Below, one piece after another: positions 8,405 to 17,732 of a stretch of 64,000 nt of DNA. The notes under the pieces are model-generated. The model worked only from the letters and a program-made list of their open reading frames with translations, was not told where the DNA came from and searched no databases. The position numbers and the translations under genes are program-made. Source of the DNA: PALSA-188 sp963720075 (GTDB taxonomy: Bacteria > Acidobacteriota > Terriglobia > Terriglobales > Acidobacteriaceae); assembly GCA_963720075.1 (NCBI GenBank), contig CAVREG010000019.1, positions 682,001 to 746,000 of the forward strand. The letters are read 5' to 3'. Position 1 is the stretch's first letter; each line of letters opens with the position of its first letter.

Positions 8405-8944
8405 ATGGCTTCCGTCACCCATACCTATGCTCGGGCTCTCGCCGATGTGGTGTTCGACCGCAAGCTCGATCCCCAGCGCACTCTGCGAGAAGTGCAATCG
8501 GTCAATGAATCGGTGACCGGCAGCAAAGAATTGCGGGAAGTCTGGGAGACTCCTTCAATTACCGCCGGGCAGAAACGCGCGGTACTGGATGCGATCGTTT
8601 CTCGCGAAGGAATTTCCTCGGAAGTGCGCAATTTCGTGGCGGTGCTGATTGATCATCGCCGCATCAATTTTCTGGGAGATATCGCAAAGCAATTCGAGCA
8701 GGAATTGAGCCAGCGCATGGGATTTGTTGAAGCGCAGATCAAAAGCGCCAGAGAGCTAGATGGAACGGAGAAAAGCGTTCTTGAATCGGAAGTCGCAAAA
8801 CTAACCGGCAAGAAGGTGCGTGCCCATTATTCTCGCGAAGAATCCCTGTTGGGAGGCGCACTTGTGAGAATCGGAAGCACGATCTACGACGGTTCCGTGG
8901 ACGGGAAGTTGACGAGAATTCGAGAGCAAATCGCTCATGATTGA
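8405..8944 (+). CDS. atpH: ATP synthase F1 subunit delta
   Basis: Delta (OSCP) joins the b stalk to the top of the alpha3beta3 hexamer. The 179-residue product has the usual N-terminal six-helix domain starting HTYARALADV and the conserved C-terminal stretch GGALVRIGSTIYDGSVDGKL, which is diagnostic. Length matches the family. It starts three bases after the b stop. The stop codon at 8944 is the first edge of a 24-base inverted repeat that fills the gap to atpA. Confidence 0.95.
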   Translation: MASVTHTYARALADVVFDRKLDPQRTLREVQSVNESVTGSKELREVWETPSITAGQKRAVLDAIVSREGISSEVRNFVAVLIDHRRINFLGDIAKQFEQELSQRMGFVEAQIKSARELDGTEKSVLESEVAKLTGKKVRAHYSREESLLGGALVRIGSTIYDGSVDGKLTRIREQIAHD

Positions 8945-9099
8945 GCTGTCAGCTTTCAGCTCTCAGCTATCAGTCTCGGCGCGAGGCCCGCGCTTCCGGA
9001 CATGGGGAGCTGGACTTAAGAATAGGATTTAGGAATTGTCTGGAGCAAAGAGCTAAAGAGTGTCAGGCGCTGACGGCTGAGAGCTGACAGCTGAAAGCT
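8944..9099. repeat. Near-perfect 24-bp inverted repeat between atpH and atpA
   Basis: The arms 8944-8967 and 9076-9099 are reverse complements with two mismatches and are built from AGCTG(A/T)NAGCT-like units. They enclose 108 bases without an open frame. Both arms are themselves made of short tandem AGCTn units, so several hairpins are possible. The right arm runs into the leader of atpA. The structure could slow or end transcription, or protect mRNA ends. Confidence 0.65.
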
Positions 9100-9112
9100 A
9101 AGAGCTGATCTT

Positions 9113-10648
9113 ATGGCACAAATCAAAGCAGACGAAATTACGCAATTAATCCGCCAGCAGATCGAGAACTACGAATCGAAGATTGCGGTGGACGAAGTGG
9201 GAACCGTCGTAACTCTTGGCGACGGCATCGCGCGCGTTCACGGTCTCGACAAAGTAATGGCTGGCGAACTTCTCGCCTTCCCGCACGATCTCGCCGGCAT
9301 CGCGATGAACCTTGAAGAAGATCAAGTCGGGGTAGTGTTGCTAGGCGACTACACCGAAATTCGCGAAGGCGATGAAGTAAAACGCACTGGCAAAATCATG
9401 AGCGTTCCCGTCGGCGATGGCATGATTGGCCGCGTAGTAAACGCGCTGGGCCTGCCTATTGACGACAAAGGGCCAATCGCTTCCGACCAGACTATCGCAT
9501 TGGAACGCCTTGCACCCGGAGTGATTGATCGCCAGCCCGTTCGCGAACCCATGGCAACCGGTCTGAAGGCGATTGACAGCATGATTCCGATTGGTCGCGG
9601 ACAGCGCGAACTGATCATCGGCGACCGGCAAACCGGCAAAACCGCAGTGGCACTCGACACCATCATCAACAATAAAGGCAACGATCTCATTTGCATTTAC
9701 AACGCAATCGGCCAGAAAAGATCTTCCATCGCACAGGTCGTCAAAATCCTGACTGATTATGGCGCGATGGATTACACCATCGTCGTCGCTGCGTCAGCTT
9801 CCGAGCCCGCGCCCATGCAATACATCGCTCCATATGCGGCATGCGCGATGGGCGAATATTTTCGCGACAGCAAACGGCACGCGCTGGTCATTTACGACGA
9901 CTTGTCGAAACATGCAGCCTCTTATCGCGAAATTTCTCTGCTGCTGCGCAGGCCTCCGGGACGCGAGGCTTATCCCGGCGATGTTTTTTATCTCCACTCG
10001 CGGTTGCTCGAGCGAGCATCGAAGTTGAGCGACAAGAATGGCGGCGGATCGCTCACTGCGCTGCCAATCATTGAAACCCAAGCCGGTGACGTTTCCGCGT
10101 ACATTCCGACCAACGTAATTTCCATTACGGATGGTCAAATCTTCCTCGAGACCGATCTTTTCAACAGCGGCGTGCGGCCTGCGGTAAACGTCGGAATCTC
10201 CGTCAGCCGCGTCGGTGGGAGCGCCCAGATCAAAGCGATGCGCCAGGTTGCCGGAACCTTGAAGCTCGATCTGGCGCAGTACCGGGAACTGGCGGCCTTT
10301 TCGCAGTTTGGCAGCGACTTGGATAAAGCTACCCAGGCGCAGCTGAATCGCGGCCAGCGGCTAGTCGAGATCCTGAAGCAAAAGCAGTTTTCGCCGTTGC
10401 CTTTTTCAAAGCAGATCCTGGTCATCTTCGCCGGCACAACCGGAGCGTTTGACGATTTGCCAGTGGAACAGATTCGCGATTTTGAGGCCGACCTATACAA
10501 GTATGTGGACGCTTCGAATCCCGGGCTTTTACGCACAATCATGGAAAAGAAAGTCCTCGACGACGGACTGAAGTCTGAAATGACCAGGATTATTAAGCAA
10601 GCGAAAGAGACATTCGTCGAAGACCGAAAAGCAGTAGCAGTAAAGTAA
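9113..10648 (+). CDS. atpA: ATP synthase F1 subunit alpha
   Basis: Alpha is the non-catalytic nucleotide-binding subunit. The 511-residue product has the N-terminal beta barrel, P-loop GDRQTGKT (170-177), and the conserved VGGSAQ region near residue 370, all as in typical AtpA. Length is standard. The start ATG follows the repeat-derived leader AAGAGCTGATCTT, which provides a weak purine-rich ribosome-binding region. The sequence shows nothing unusual in the active-site region. Confidence 0.98.
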   Translation: MAQIKADEITQLIRQQIENYESKIAVDEVGTVVTLGDGIARVHGLDKVMAGELLAFPHDLAGIAMNLEEDQVGVVLLGDYTEIREGDEVKRTGKIMSVPVGDGMIGRVVNALGLPIDDKGPIASDQTIALERLAPGVIDRQPVREPMATGLKAIDSMIPIGRGQRELIIGDRQTGKTAVALDTIINNKGNDLICIYNAIGQKRSSIAQVVKILTDYGAMDYTIVVAASASEPAPMQYIAPYAACAMGEYFRDSKRHALVIYDDLSKHAASYREISLLLRRPPGREAYPGDVFYLHSRLLERASKLSDKNGGGSLTALPIIETQAGDVSAYIPTNVISITDGQIFLETDLFNSGVRPAVNVGISVSRVGGSAQIKAMRQVAGTLKLDLAQYRELAAFSQFGSDLDKATQAQLNRGQRLVEILKQKQFSPLPFSKQILVIFAGTTGAFDDLPVEQIRDFEADLYKYVDASNPGLLRTIMEKKVLDDGLKSEMTRIIKQAKETFVEDRKAVAVK

Positions 10649-10689
10649 ATTTTGAATAGCCAGAAGCTAGCAGCCAGAAGCGATTTTCA

Positions 10690-11733
10690 ATGGCCAACAT
10701 TCTAGACATTCGCCGCCGTATTCGCAGCGTGATCAACACGCGTCAGATTACGCGCGCCATGAAAATGGTGTCAGCGGCGAAGTTGCGCCGGGCGCAGGAG
10801 CGAGCTTTGGCGGCGCGTCCATATGCGCAAATGCTCACGAATGTCCTGAAGTCTCTGGTTTCGCGCGTGGAGTTATACGATCCGCAGACCGGAGAATTAC
10901 GGCACCCGTTGTTGGCGCAGCGTCCCGAAAATAATGTTCTGTTCATTGTCGTGACGGGAGACAAGGGTTTAGCGGGCGCGTTTAATACAAATATTTTGAA
11001 GGCCGCAATGCGCTTCCTTGAATCCAAAAAAGATAAGAACGTTGAGATTGAAGCCATCGGACGCAAAGGCCGTGATTTCCTGCGGCGCCGCTATCCGATT
11101 GCTGAGCCTCGGACCCTAGATTCTAAGGAAACTTCAAAGATTGCACTGATCGGCGAGCACGTCGGAGTTTTGAACAAACTTGAGTATTCAATGGTTTCTG
11201 AAATCGCTGATCGCGTGGTCGACCGTTACAGCAACGAGTTGATTGATTCAGTGTATCTGGTTTACAACGAGTTCAAATCGGTGATCGCGCAGCGATTGGT
11301 GGTTGAAAAAATATTACCTATCGAACATGTCGGAACCGCTGAGGTCAGTCAGGCGGAAGGCATGACTTTGGAAGAAAAGCAACGCGCGATTGAAGCCGCC
11401 AAAGGTACGGGCGTAGGACTTCGCCCAAAAGATACGCGGGATATTGACGCGGCAGCCGAAAAATTCGCCACAGCTCCGGTGGATTACATTTACGAGCAGC
11501 CTCCCGAAGAATTATTCCGCTCATTGCTGCCGAAGTACGTGAAGATTGAAATTTTCCGCGGCTTGATGGAATCCGTTGCAGCCGAACATGCCGCCAGAAT
11601 GACGGCGATGGATGCAGCCAGCAACAATGCCACCGACATGATTGATTCTCTAACGCTTGCGATGAACCGGGCACGTCAGGCAAAGATTACAAAAGAAATT
11701 ATAGAGATCGTGAGCGGAGCGGCAGCATCGTGA
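10690..11733 (+). CDS. atpG: ATP synthase F1 subunit gamma with about 50-residue insertion
   Basis: Gamma is the rotating central shaft. The product has the conserved N-terminal helix (RIRSVINTRQITRAMKMV) and the conserved C-terminal helix ending ITKEIIEIVSGAA. At 347 residues it is about 55-60 longer than E. coli gamma. The extra stretch, roughly residues 212-262, lies between the Rossmann-like domain and the VDYIYE segment, and is charged and Gly/Lys-rich. The leader CCAGAAGCGATTTTCA just before the ATG is shared with the neighbouring subunits. Confidence 0.96.
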   Translation: MANILDIRRRIRSVINTRQITRAMKMVSAAKLRRAQERALAARPYAQMLTNVLKSLVSRVELYDPQTGELRHPLLAQRPENNVLFIVVTGDKGLAGAFNTNILKAAMRFLESKKDKNVEIEAIGRKGRDFLRRRYPIAEPRTLDSKETSKIALIGEHVGVLNKLEYSMVSEIADRVVDRYSNELIDSVYLVYNEFKSVIAQRLVVEKILPIEHVGTAEVSQAEGMTLEEKQRAIEAAKGTGVGLRPKDTRDIDAAAEKFATAPVDYIYEQPPEELFRSLLPKYVKIEIFRGLMESVAAEHAARMTAMDAASNNATDMIDSLTLAMNRARQAKITKEIIEIVSGAAAS

Positions 11734-11840
11734 AGCGGCTTCCAGCTTCTAGCTACTGGCTCACGACAATAGACGACGCATCGTTTCAATTTGAGAGTGC
11801 ACGTTTTAGCTAGGAGCTGAACGCCAGGAGCGATTTTCCC
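11734..11840. repeat. Intergenic AGCT/CCAG repeat segment between atpG and atpD
   Basis: This 107-base spacer holds the units GGCTTCCAGCTTCTAGCTACTGG near its left end and TAGCTAGGAGCTGAACGCCAGG near its right end. They form an imperfect inverted repeat and resemble the spacers before atpA, atpG and atpC. The right-hand unit contains AGGAGC nine to ten bases before the atpD ATG and therefore doubles as its ribosome-binding site. Confidence 0.5.
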
Positions 11841-13283
11841 ATGCCAGAAAATGTAGGACACGTAGTTCAGATTTCCGGTCCCGCCGTGGACGTTCAGTTC
11901 TCCGAAGCGACCATGCCGCTGATATACCAGGCTGTGCGCGTAGTGAGCGACGGTTTTAACGTGCCGTCGCCGGTGAACGTTATTCTCGAAGTCCAGCAGC
12001 ATTTGGGAGAAGGCCGCGCCCGTTGCATCGCCATGGAAGCCACCGAGGGGATGGTTCGAGGCATGAAAGCCATTGATCAGGGCGGACCAATTTCCGTGCC
12101 GGTCGGGCATGGAACTCTGGGCCGCGTAATGAATGTCATCGGCGAACCGGTGGACAATCTCGGCCCGATTCAGTGTAAGGAGCGGCATCCCATTCATCGT
12201 CCAGCTCCCTTGTTCGACGAACAGGCAACCAGTTCTGAGATGTTCGAAACCGGAGTGAAAGTCGTAGATCTGATTCAGCCCTTTCTCAAGGGCGGCAAGA
12301 TCGGATTGTTCGGCGGCGCTGGCGTTGGCAAGACAGTCTTTATTCAGGAACTGATCAACAACGTTGCCAAGCAGCACGGCGGTTTCTCCGTTTTCGCCGG
12401 CGTGGGCGAACGCACTCGAGAAGGCAACGATCTTTGGCTTGAGATGACTGAATCAGGCGTGATCAAGCCAGGCGATCCCGAACATTCTAAAGCGGCCCTG
12501 ATCTATGGACAGATGACCGAGCCGCCCGGCGCCCGGTTGCGAGTTGCCTTGACTGGACTCACCGTTGCCGAGTATTTTCGCGATGTCGAGGGCGCAGACA
12601 CGCTCCTTTTCATTGACAACATTTTCCGCTTTACTCAGGCGGGATCAGAAGTCTCCGCCCTTCTCGGACGAATGCCCAGCGCAGTGGGATATCAGCCCAA
12701 TCTTGCGACAGAGATGGGCGAATTGCAGGAGCGCATCACTTCTACCAAGAAAGGATCTGTAACGTCGGTACAGGCGATTTACGTTCCCGCCGACGATCTA
12801 ACCGATCCGGCTCCCGCCACAACTTTCGCTCACTTGGATGCGACGACGGTGTTATCTCGAGCGTTGACCGAGATTGGAATTTATCCCGCCGTTGATCCGC
12901 TGGCTTCGACGTCGCGCATCCTGGACGCCCGCATCGTCGGACAAGAACATTACGATGTTGCCCAGGCGGTTAAGAAGACTTTGCAGACTTATAAAGATTT
13001 GCAGGACATCATCGCGATTCTCGGGATTGACGAACTTAGCGAGGATCAAAAAATTACAGTCGCCCGTGCGAGAAAGATTCAACGATTCCTGTCTCAACCG
13101 TTTTTCGTTGCCGAACAATTCACAGGTTCGCCGGGGCGCTACGTCAAAATCGCCGACACGGTGAAAGGCTTCAAAGAAATAACGGAAGGAAAGCACGACG
13201 ATATTCTTGAACAGGCTTTTTACATGAAGGGCACAATGGAAGAGGTGCTCGAAGCTTCGGAAAAAATGAAAACGGCGGCGTAA
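11841..13283 (+). CDS. atpD: ATP synthase F1 subunit beta
   Basis: Beta is the catalytic subunit. The 480-residue product carries the P-loop GGAGVGKT (158-165), the catalytic-glutamate motif GERTREGND near 190, the Walker B strand LLFID, and ALLGRMPSAVGYQP near 265-280. Length is normal. The ATG follows a repeat unit with AGGAG, which gives the best ribosome-binding site of the operon. Beta is followed by 63 bases of related repeat and then epsilon. Confidence 0.98.
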   Translation: MPENVGHVVQISGPAVDVQFSEATMPLIYQAVRVVSDGFNVPSPVNVILEVQQHLGEGRARCIAMEATEGMVRGMKAIDQGGPISVPVGHGTLGRVMNVIGEPVDNLGPIQCKERHPIHRPAPLFDEQATSSEMFETGVKVVDLIQPFLKGGKIGLFGGAGVGKTVFIQELINNVAKQHGGFSVFAGVGERTREGNDLWLEMTESGVIKPGDPEHSKAALIYGQMTEPPGARLRVALTGLTVAEYFRDVEGADTLLFIDNIFRFTQAGSEVSALLGRMPSAVGYQPNLATEMGELQERITSTKKGSVTSVQAIYVPADDLTDPAPATTFAHLDATTVLSRALTEIGIYPAVDPLASTSRILDARIVGQEHYDVAQAVKKTLQTYKDLQDIIAILGIDELSEDQKITVARARKIQRFLSQPFFVAEQFTGSPGRYVKIADTVKGFKEITEGKHDDILEQAFYMKGTMEEVLEASEKMKTAA

Positions 13284-13346
13284 TTATTCAGATTATCCAG
13301 AAAGGTTTTGGCCAGAAGCTTAGAGCTAGAAGCCAAGAGCGGTCTT

Positions 13347-13754
13347 ATGCCAACCACTTTCCATCTCGAGATCGTCACTCCTGAGAAGATGGTCGTGCGC
13401 GACGATGCCGAGGAGATGCAAATTCCCGGCAAGAACGGCTACCTGGGCATCCTGCCAGGGCATGCTCCGTTAATCACCGAACTTTCCGCGGGCGAACTCA
13501 GCTATCGCAACGGCAATCAGACTCATCGTTATGCGGTGGCGTGGGGATTTGCAGAAGTACTTCCTGACAAAGTCACAGTTCTGGCGGAGGCGGCGGATCG
13601 TCCCGAGGACATTGACATTACTCGGGCGCAGGCTGAGAAGCGGCGAGCCGAAGAGCATTTGAAGTCGGGCAAGAGTGAAGAGGACTTCACCAAAGCCGAA
13701 GACGAACTGAAATCGGCAGAAACTCGATTGGAAGTGGCTGGAAAGAAAACTTAG
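13347..13754 (+). CDS. atpC: ATP synthase F1 subunit epsilon
   Basis: Epsilon is part of the rotor and can inhibit ATP hydrolysis. The 135-residue product has the beta-sandwich signature GYLGILPGHAPLIT near residues 31-44 and a two-helix C-terminal tail rich in Lys/Glu. The frame is open from 13308, but the extra 13 codons come from the repeat-derived spacer, so the ATG at 13347 is used. The preceding bases AGCCAAGAGCGGTCTT match the leaders of the other F1 genes. This is the last gene of the operon. Confidence 0.95.
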   Translation: MPTTFHLEIVTPEKMVVRDDAEEMQIPGKNGYLGILPGHAPLITELSAGELSYRNGNQTHRYAVAWGFAEVLPDKVTVLAEAADRPEDIDITRAQAEKRRAEEHLKSGKSEEDFTKAEDELKSAETRLEVAGKKT

Positions 13755-13946
13755 CCGGCGAAAAGACGCCACGCAAACATTTCGATGCTGAAATTCCAGC
13801 CTGGTAGATTTGTGTTCGAGCAATGCATCCACAATAAGAACTTTCTTCATGCGGTTACCGGATATTATTTATTGGGAGGTTTCAACATAAGACGTGCCGC
13901 AGTGCCGGCCGCTTGTCTAAAACGCGAGAAGGAAGGATCAAACTGA

Positions 13947-14285
13947 ATGACCAAAGTCGAAGCAATTATCCAAACCTCTAAGCTTGAGCCGGTGAAGAAT
14001 GCGTTGCATGACATTGGCGTCGAAGGTATGACCGTCACAGAAGTGCGCGGCCACGGGCGGCAAAAAGGACATACAGAGGTCTATCGAGGACGTGAATACA
14101 CCGTGGATCTAATTCCCAAGATCAAGATTGAAATGGTGCTGGCGGACGACATGGTGGACAAAGTGACTCAGTCCATTATTAGCACGGCACAGAGCGGGAA
14201 GATTGGAGACGGCAAAATTTTTCTTTCCCGTGTGGATGAGGCAATCCGCATCCGCAACGATCAACGCGGAGAGGGTGCGCTGTGA
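13947..14285 (+). CDS. glnK: Nitrogen regulatory protein PII
   Basis: PII proteins sense 2-oxoglutarate, ATP/ADP and glutamine status, and control ammonium transport, glutamine synthetase modification and other targets. The 112-residue product is standard length. The T-loop keeps the uridylylation tyrosine at position 51 (REYTVDL), and the 2-oxoglutarate/ATP residues around GRQKG (37-41) and the B-loop GKIGDGKIF are present. An AGGAAGGA lies shortly before the ATG. Since glnD follows, the tyrosine is probably modified. There is no amtB or glnA next to it, so glnB is an equally valid name. Confidence 0.93.
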   Translation: MTKVEAIIQTSKLEPVKNALHDIGVEGMTVTEVRGHGRQKGHTEVYRGREYTVDLIPKIKIEMVLADDMVDKVTQSIISTAQSGKIGDGKIFLSRVDEAIRIRNDQRGEGAL

Positions 14286-14509
14286 ATATTAACGTCGACC
14301 CGCCAAACCTCAAGTTGTGACTCATTTCAATAGAGTCTGTTCGCCAGAAATCTGCTATTACAAGCTACTCTAATAACAATTCCTGATGCTCCCTATAAAT
14401 AGTTTCGATTTCCGCGTGACTACCCCTCACAGATAGATTTGATTGTTGTTTGGCATTAATGGCCCAAGAGTCGCGTCCCCATTCGCAGGGTAAGCCCGGA
14501 GAATCGGCC

Positions 14510-17104
14510 ATGAGCACGGCATCGTCCTTGAGCAGCGAATTGCGGGATCTGTACGTCGAGGAATCCAATCGTATACGACAGGAATTCGTCGCGAGCGGCG
14601 ATGGCCGCGCCGCAATCGCCCAGCGCACTGATCTCGTAGAAAACGTGCTGCTGCGGCTCTGGAAGGAAATAATTTCCCCGGATGAAGACGGGCCTAAGAA
14701 CTTTGCCCTCCTAGCCATTGGCGGATTTGGACGAAAATGGCTTTTTCCCCATTCTGATGTGGACATTCTTTTTCTTCGGGCTGACCGCCGCGTTGGAGAA
14801 GAATACCGGGATCGTATTCGCCGATTTTCGCAGGAATTGTGGGACCTGCGGATGAAGCTTAGCCCCGCTACACGGACGCTGGCGGAGTGCGATCAATTTG
14901 ATCCGGAGAATGTCGAGTTCACGATTTCTCTTCTCGATTGCCGGTATCTCGCCGGCGATCAGAGCTTGTTTTCGCTACTTCACGACAAACTTATCCCCAA
15001 GCTGGTCATGCGAGAGATGCAGCCCATCGTGCAACGTCTCGCCGAAATCACCCGATCGCGCCATGGAAAATACGGCAACACGGTTTTCCATCTCGAACCG
15101 AACATTAAAGAAACACCCGGGGGTTTGCGGGATTACAACGTCGCTTCGTGGCTCGCACTGATCTCCTCAATGGACAAACTACGCGACTGGCCCGATCCGA
15201 AAACATTGCTGCCAGTTTCAGCGCGCAAGCAGTTTGAACCGGCCCTCGAGTTTCTAATCGCCATCCGTTGCTTCCTTCATTTCCGGCAAGGGCGGGATGA
15301 CAATTTGTTGCTCTGGGAAGCGCAGGATGAAGCCGCCGCCCGAAAAATTGGTTTCTCGGACGATCAAGAAATGGACGCCGCGGATTGGATGAGAATTTAT
15401 TTTCGCCATGCCCGCGCGCTACACCGCGCTTCGATGCAGTTGCTGGAGGAGATTCCTGCGGCACGATCATCGCTTTATAAGCACTTTCAGAGCTGGCGGT
15501 CGCGAATATCAAATGCCGATTTTTCTGTGGTGGATGGCTTGATTTATTTACAGCAGCCATCGGCGGTGCAGGACCCAGAACTGCTGTTGCGCATGTTCGA
15601 TTTCATGGCGCATCACGGGCTGAAGTTGAGCACTACGACCGAATACCGCATTGAACAAGTCTTGCCCTCAATGGCTGCCACTCCGCCCCAAGGCGCGGAA
15701 TTGTGGAGATATTTGCAGGTCATTCTCATCGAACCATTCGCCGCCGACGCTTTGCGTGCGATGCATTCGCTGCGACTACTCACTTTGTTATTGCCGGAGC
15801 TGAAACTTATAGACTCCCTAGTTGTGCGCGACTTTTACCACCGCTTCACTGTGGATGAACATTCGTTTCTCGCCATCGAGAGTTTGCACAAGGCCAGCCA
15901 ATCGCAGTCAGAATGGGATCAACGTTACGGTCGAATTCTGCAAGAACTTGAACGCCCCGAATTGCTGTACCTCACATTGCTGTTGCACGATGTTGGAAAG
16001 GGTGTGCCGGGGGTAAACCACGTTCAAGCCAGCATAGAAATCGCGCAAGGCTGCATGGACAGGCTCGACCTCGAGCCACACGACCGTGAAAGCGTGTTAT
16101 TTCTGATCGGCAGCCACCTTGATATGTCAGCCACTTTGCGGCGCGATATTTTCGATCCTGAAACCGTCCGGACGTTTGCCGAAAAGGTCGGGACTCCCGA
16201 ACGGTTGAAGATGCTTTGCCTGCTTACTTATGCTGATATCAAAGCTGTCAACCCCGAAGCGTTAACGCCATGGAAGGCCGAGAACGTCTGGCAACTTTAC
16301 ATTGTCAGTTCAAACTTTTTGAACCGTCATGCCGACCAGAGGCTCAATCCCGATTCGGATGATGAAAGCTTGACGCGTTTGCAAAGCCTCGCCCCGGTGG
16401 CTGGCAAGAGCATCAAGGCCTTTCTAGAAGGATTGCCAAAGCGATATTTGCGAACTTATCCCGCGGAAGAAGTGTTGCACCACTTTGAGATGTCGGAACA
16501 ATTAGTGCAGCAACAAATCAAGCTCGACCTTAAACGCGGACGCCATTGGTATGAGTTAACCCTGGTCACTAATGATCGCCCATTTCTGTTCGCGACGATC
16601 GCCGGAACACTCGCGGCATGGGGAATGAACATCGTAAAAGCTGATGCCTTCTCGAACAAAGCAGGAACTGTGATAGACACTTTTTTCTTCACCGATCGTT
16701 TCCGAACGCTGGAGCTGAATATGCCGGAGTGGGAGCGGTTCCAACGAAGCGTCAGCGATGTAGTATCGGGTGAAGCTGATTTGGACAAGCTATTGAGAGA
16801 CCGTCTCCGTTCCGAAAAGAATGCCGCAAAAATTAAAGTGGATACCAGGATCGAGTTTGACGATCAAAGTTCTGGGACCAGCACATTGGTTCAGGTAATC
16901 GCCCAGGATCGGCTGGGATTGTTGTACAAAATTAGCTCCCGCTTTTCCCACCATAATTGCAACATCGAAATTGCTTTGATTGATACGGAAGGCCAGATGG
17001 CCATTGATGTTTTCTATTTAACATCCGGCGGCAAAAAACTGTCTTCCGAGCATCAAAGAGAATTGAAGACAGATTTGTTGGAAGAATTACACGTAGACGT
17101 CTAA
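14510..17104 (+). CDS. glnD: Bifunctional [protein-PII] uridylyltransferase/UMP-removing enzyme GlnD
   Basis: GlnD adds and removes UMP on PII in response to glutamine. The product is 864 residues from the ATG at 14510, which has GGAGAA six bases upstream; the frame is open to 14450 and an ATG at 14459 is an alternative. Domains in order are a nucleotidyltransferase (GGFGR 71-75, DVD 83-85), the GlnD middle region, an HD domain (HDVGKG near 492), and two ACT domains in the last 180 residues that sense glutamine. The order glnK-glnD with 224 bases between them supports a nitrogen-control unit. Confidence 0.95.
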   Translation: MSTASSLSSELRDLYVEESNRIRQEFVASGDGRAAIAQRTDLVENVLLRLWKEIISPDEDGPKNFALLAIGGFGRKWLFPHSDVDILFLRADRRVGEEYRDRIRRFSQELWDLRMKLSPATRTLAECDQFDPENVEFTISLLDCRYLAGDQSLFSLLHDKLIPKLVMREMQPIVQRLAEITRSRHGKYGNTVFHLEPNIKETPGGLRDYNVASWLALISSMDKLRDWPDPKTLLPVSARKQFEPALEFLIAIRCFLHFRQGRDDNLLLWEAQDEAAARKIGFSDDQEMDAADWMRIYFRHARALHRASMQLLEEIPAARSSLYKHFQSWRSRISNADFSVVDGLIYLQQPSAVQDPELLLRMFDFMAHHGLKLSTTTEYRIEQVLPSMAATPPQGAELWRYLQVILIEPFAADALRAMHSLRLLTLLLPELKLIDSLVVRDFYHRFTVDEHSFLAIESLHKASQSQSEWDQRYGRILQELERPELLYLTLLLHDVGKGVPGVNHVQASIEIAQGCMDRLDLEPHDRESVLFLIGSHLDMSATLRRDIFDPETVRTFAEKVGTPERLKMLCLLTYADIKAVNPEALTPWKAENVWQLYIVSSNFLNRHADQRLNPDSDDESLTRLQSLAPVAGKSIKAFLEGLPKRYLRTYPAEEVLHHFEMSEQLVQQQIKLDLKRGRHWYELTLVTNDRPFLFATIAGTLAAWGMNIVKADAFSNKAGTVIDTFFFTDRFRTLELNMPEWERFQRSVSDVVSGEADLDKLLRDRLRSEKNAAKIKVDTRIEFDDQSSGTSTLVQVIAQDRLGLLYKISSRFSHHNCNIEIALIDTEGQMAIDVFYLTSGGKKLSSEHQRELKTDLLEELHVDV

Positions 17105-17289
17105 CGCACTCTCCTTCCCAACTCAATTGCCATCCCGACCGGAGCGGAGGACCTGTTTGCGCTCTTGACGTTAAGGACGGTTGAAGTTTCGCTCACCCAA
17201 CAGCCGAGGGCATCTGTCGCTCCACGTTTATCTAACCGCGCGCCTGGAATCCGCATCCAACCCCTGGGATAGCTTTTGAAGGAGGGATT

Positions 17290-17571
17290 ATGGCAAGACG
17301 AGATAATGAAGCACGACCCGATGAATTAGGGAAGAATCCGGGACAGGTAGGTTCGGCAAGCGCAGGACAATCTGGCGATACGCAAGGCCTTTCTGACACC
17401 GAGGATTCGAGTGATCTCAGCGTTGATGAGTTGGCGGAGGAAGATCAGGCTATGGAAGCAGGAATTGTTGACGGCGTCGAGGACGCGGCGAACCACCCGG
17501 AGCGTCCTGTTCATACTCATGTGGAATACCGCCGCCCCGAGGATATAGCGCCCGAGAATGGATCCGAATAG
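17290..17571 (+). CDS. Small acidic hypothetical protein
   Basis: A 93-residue, very hydrophilic protein rich in Asp, Glu, Gly and Ser, with no membrane segment and little predicted order. An AGGAGGG lies four to six bases before the ATG, one of the strongest ribosome-binding sites in the window, so the gene is almost certainly translated. I do not recognise a family. It stands alone between glnD and the ABC-F gene. Confidence 0.6.
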   Translation: MARRDNEARPDELGKNPGQVGSASAGQSGDTQGLSDTEDSSDLSVDELAEEDQAMEAGIVDGVEDAANHPERPVHTHVEYRRPEDIAPENGSE

Positions 17572-17732
17572 GCGGGCAGTAACTGACCTTTGCTAAGGCC
17601 CACCCGCCGAATTGAATGGTTCACTCCGTTGGGAAGTACCGGTCACGGCGTCCGTGATATTCTAAGGACACTAGCTGCGCACCGTCTTACCTCGAACTTG
17701 GCGGAATTTCCTCGCAGTCTCACAAGAAAATC

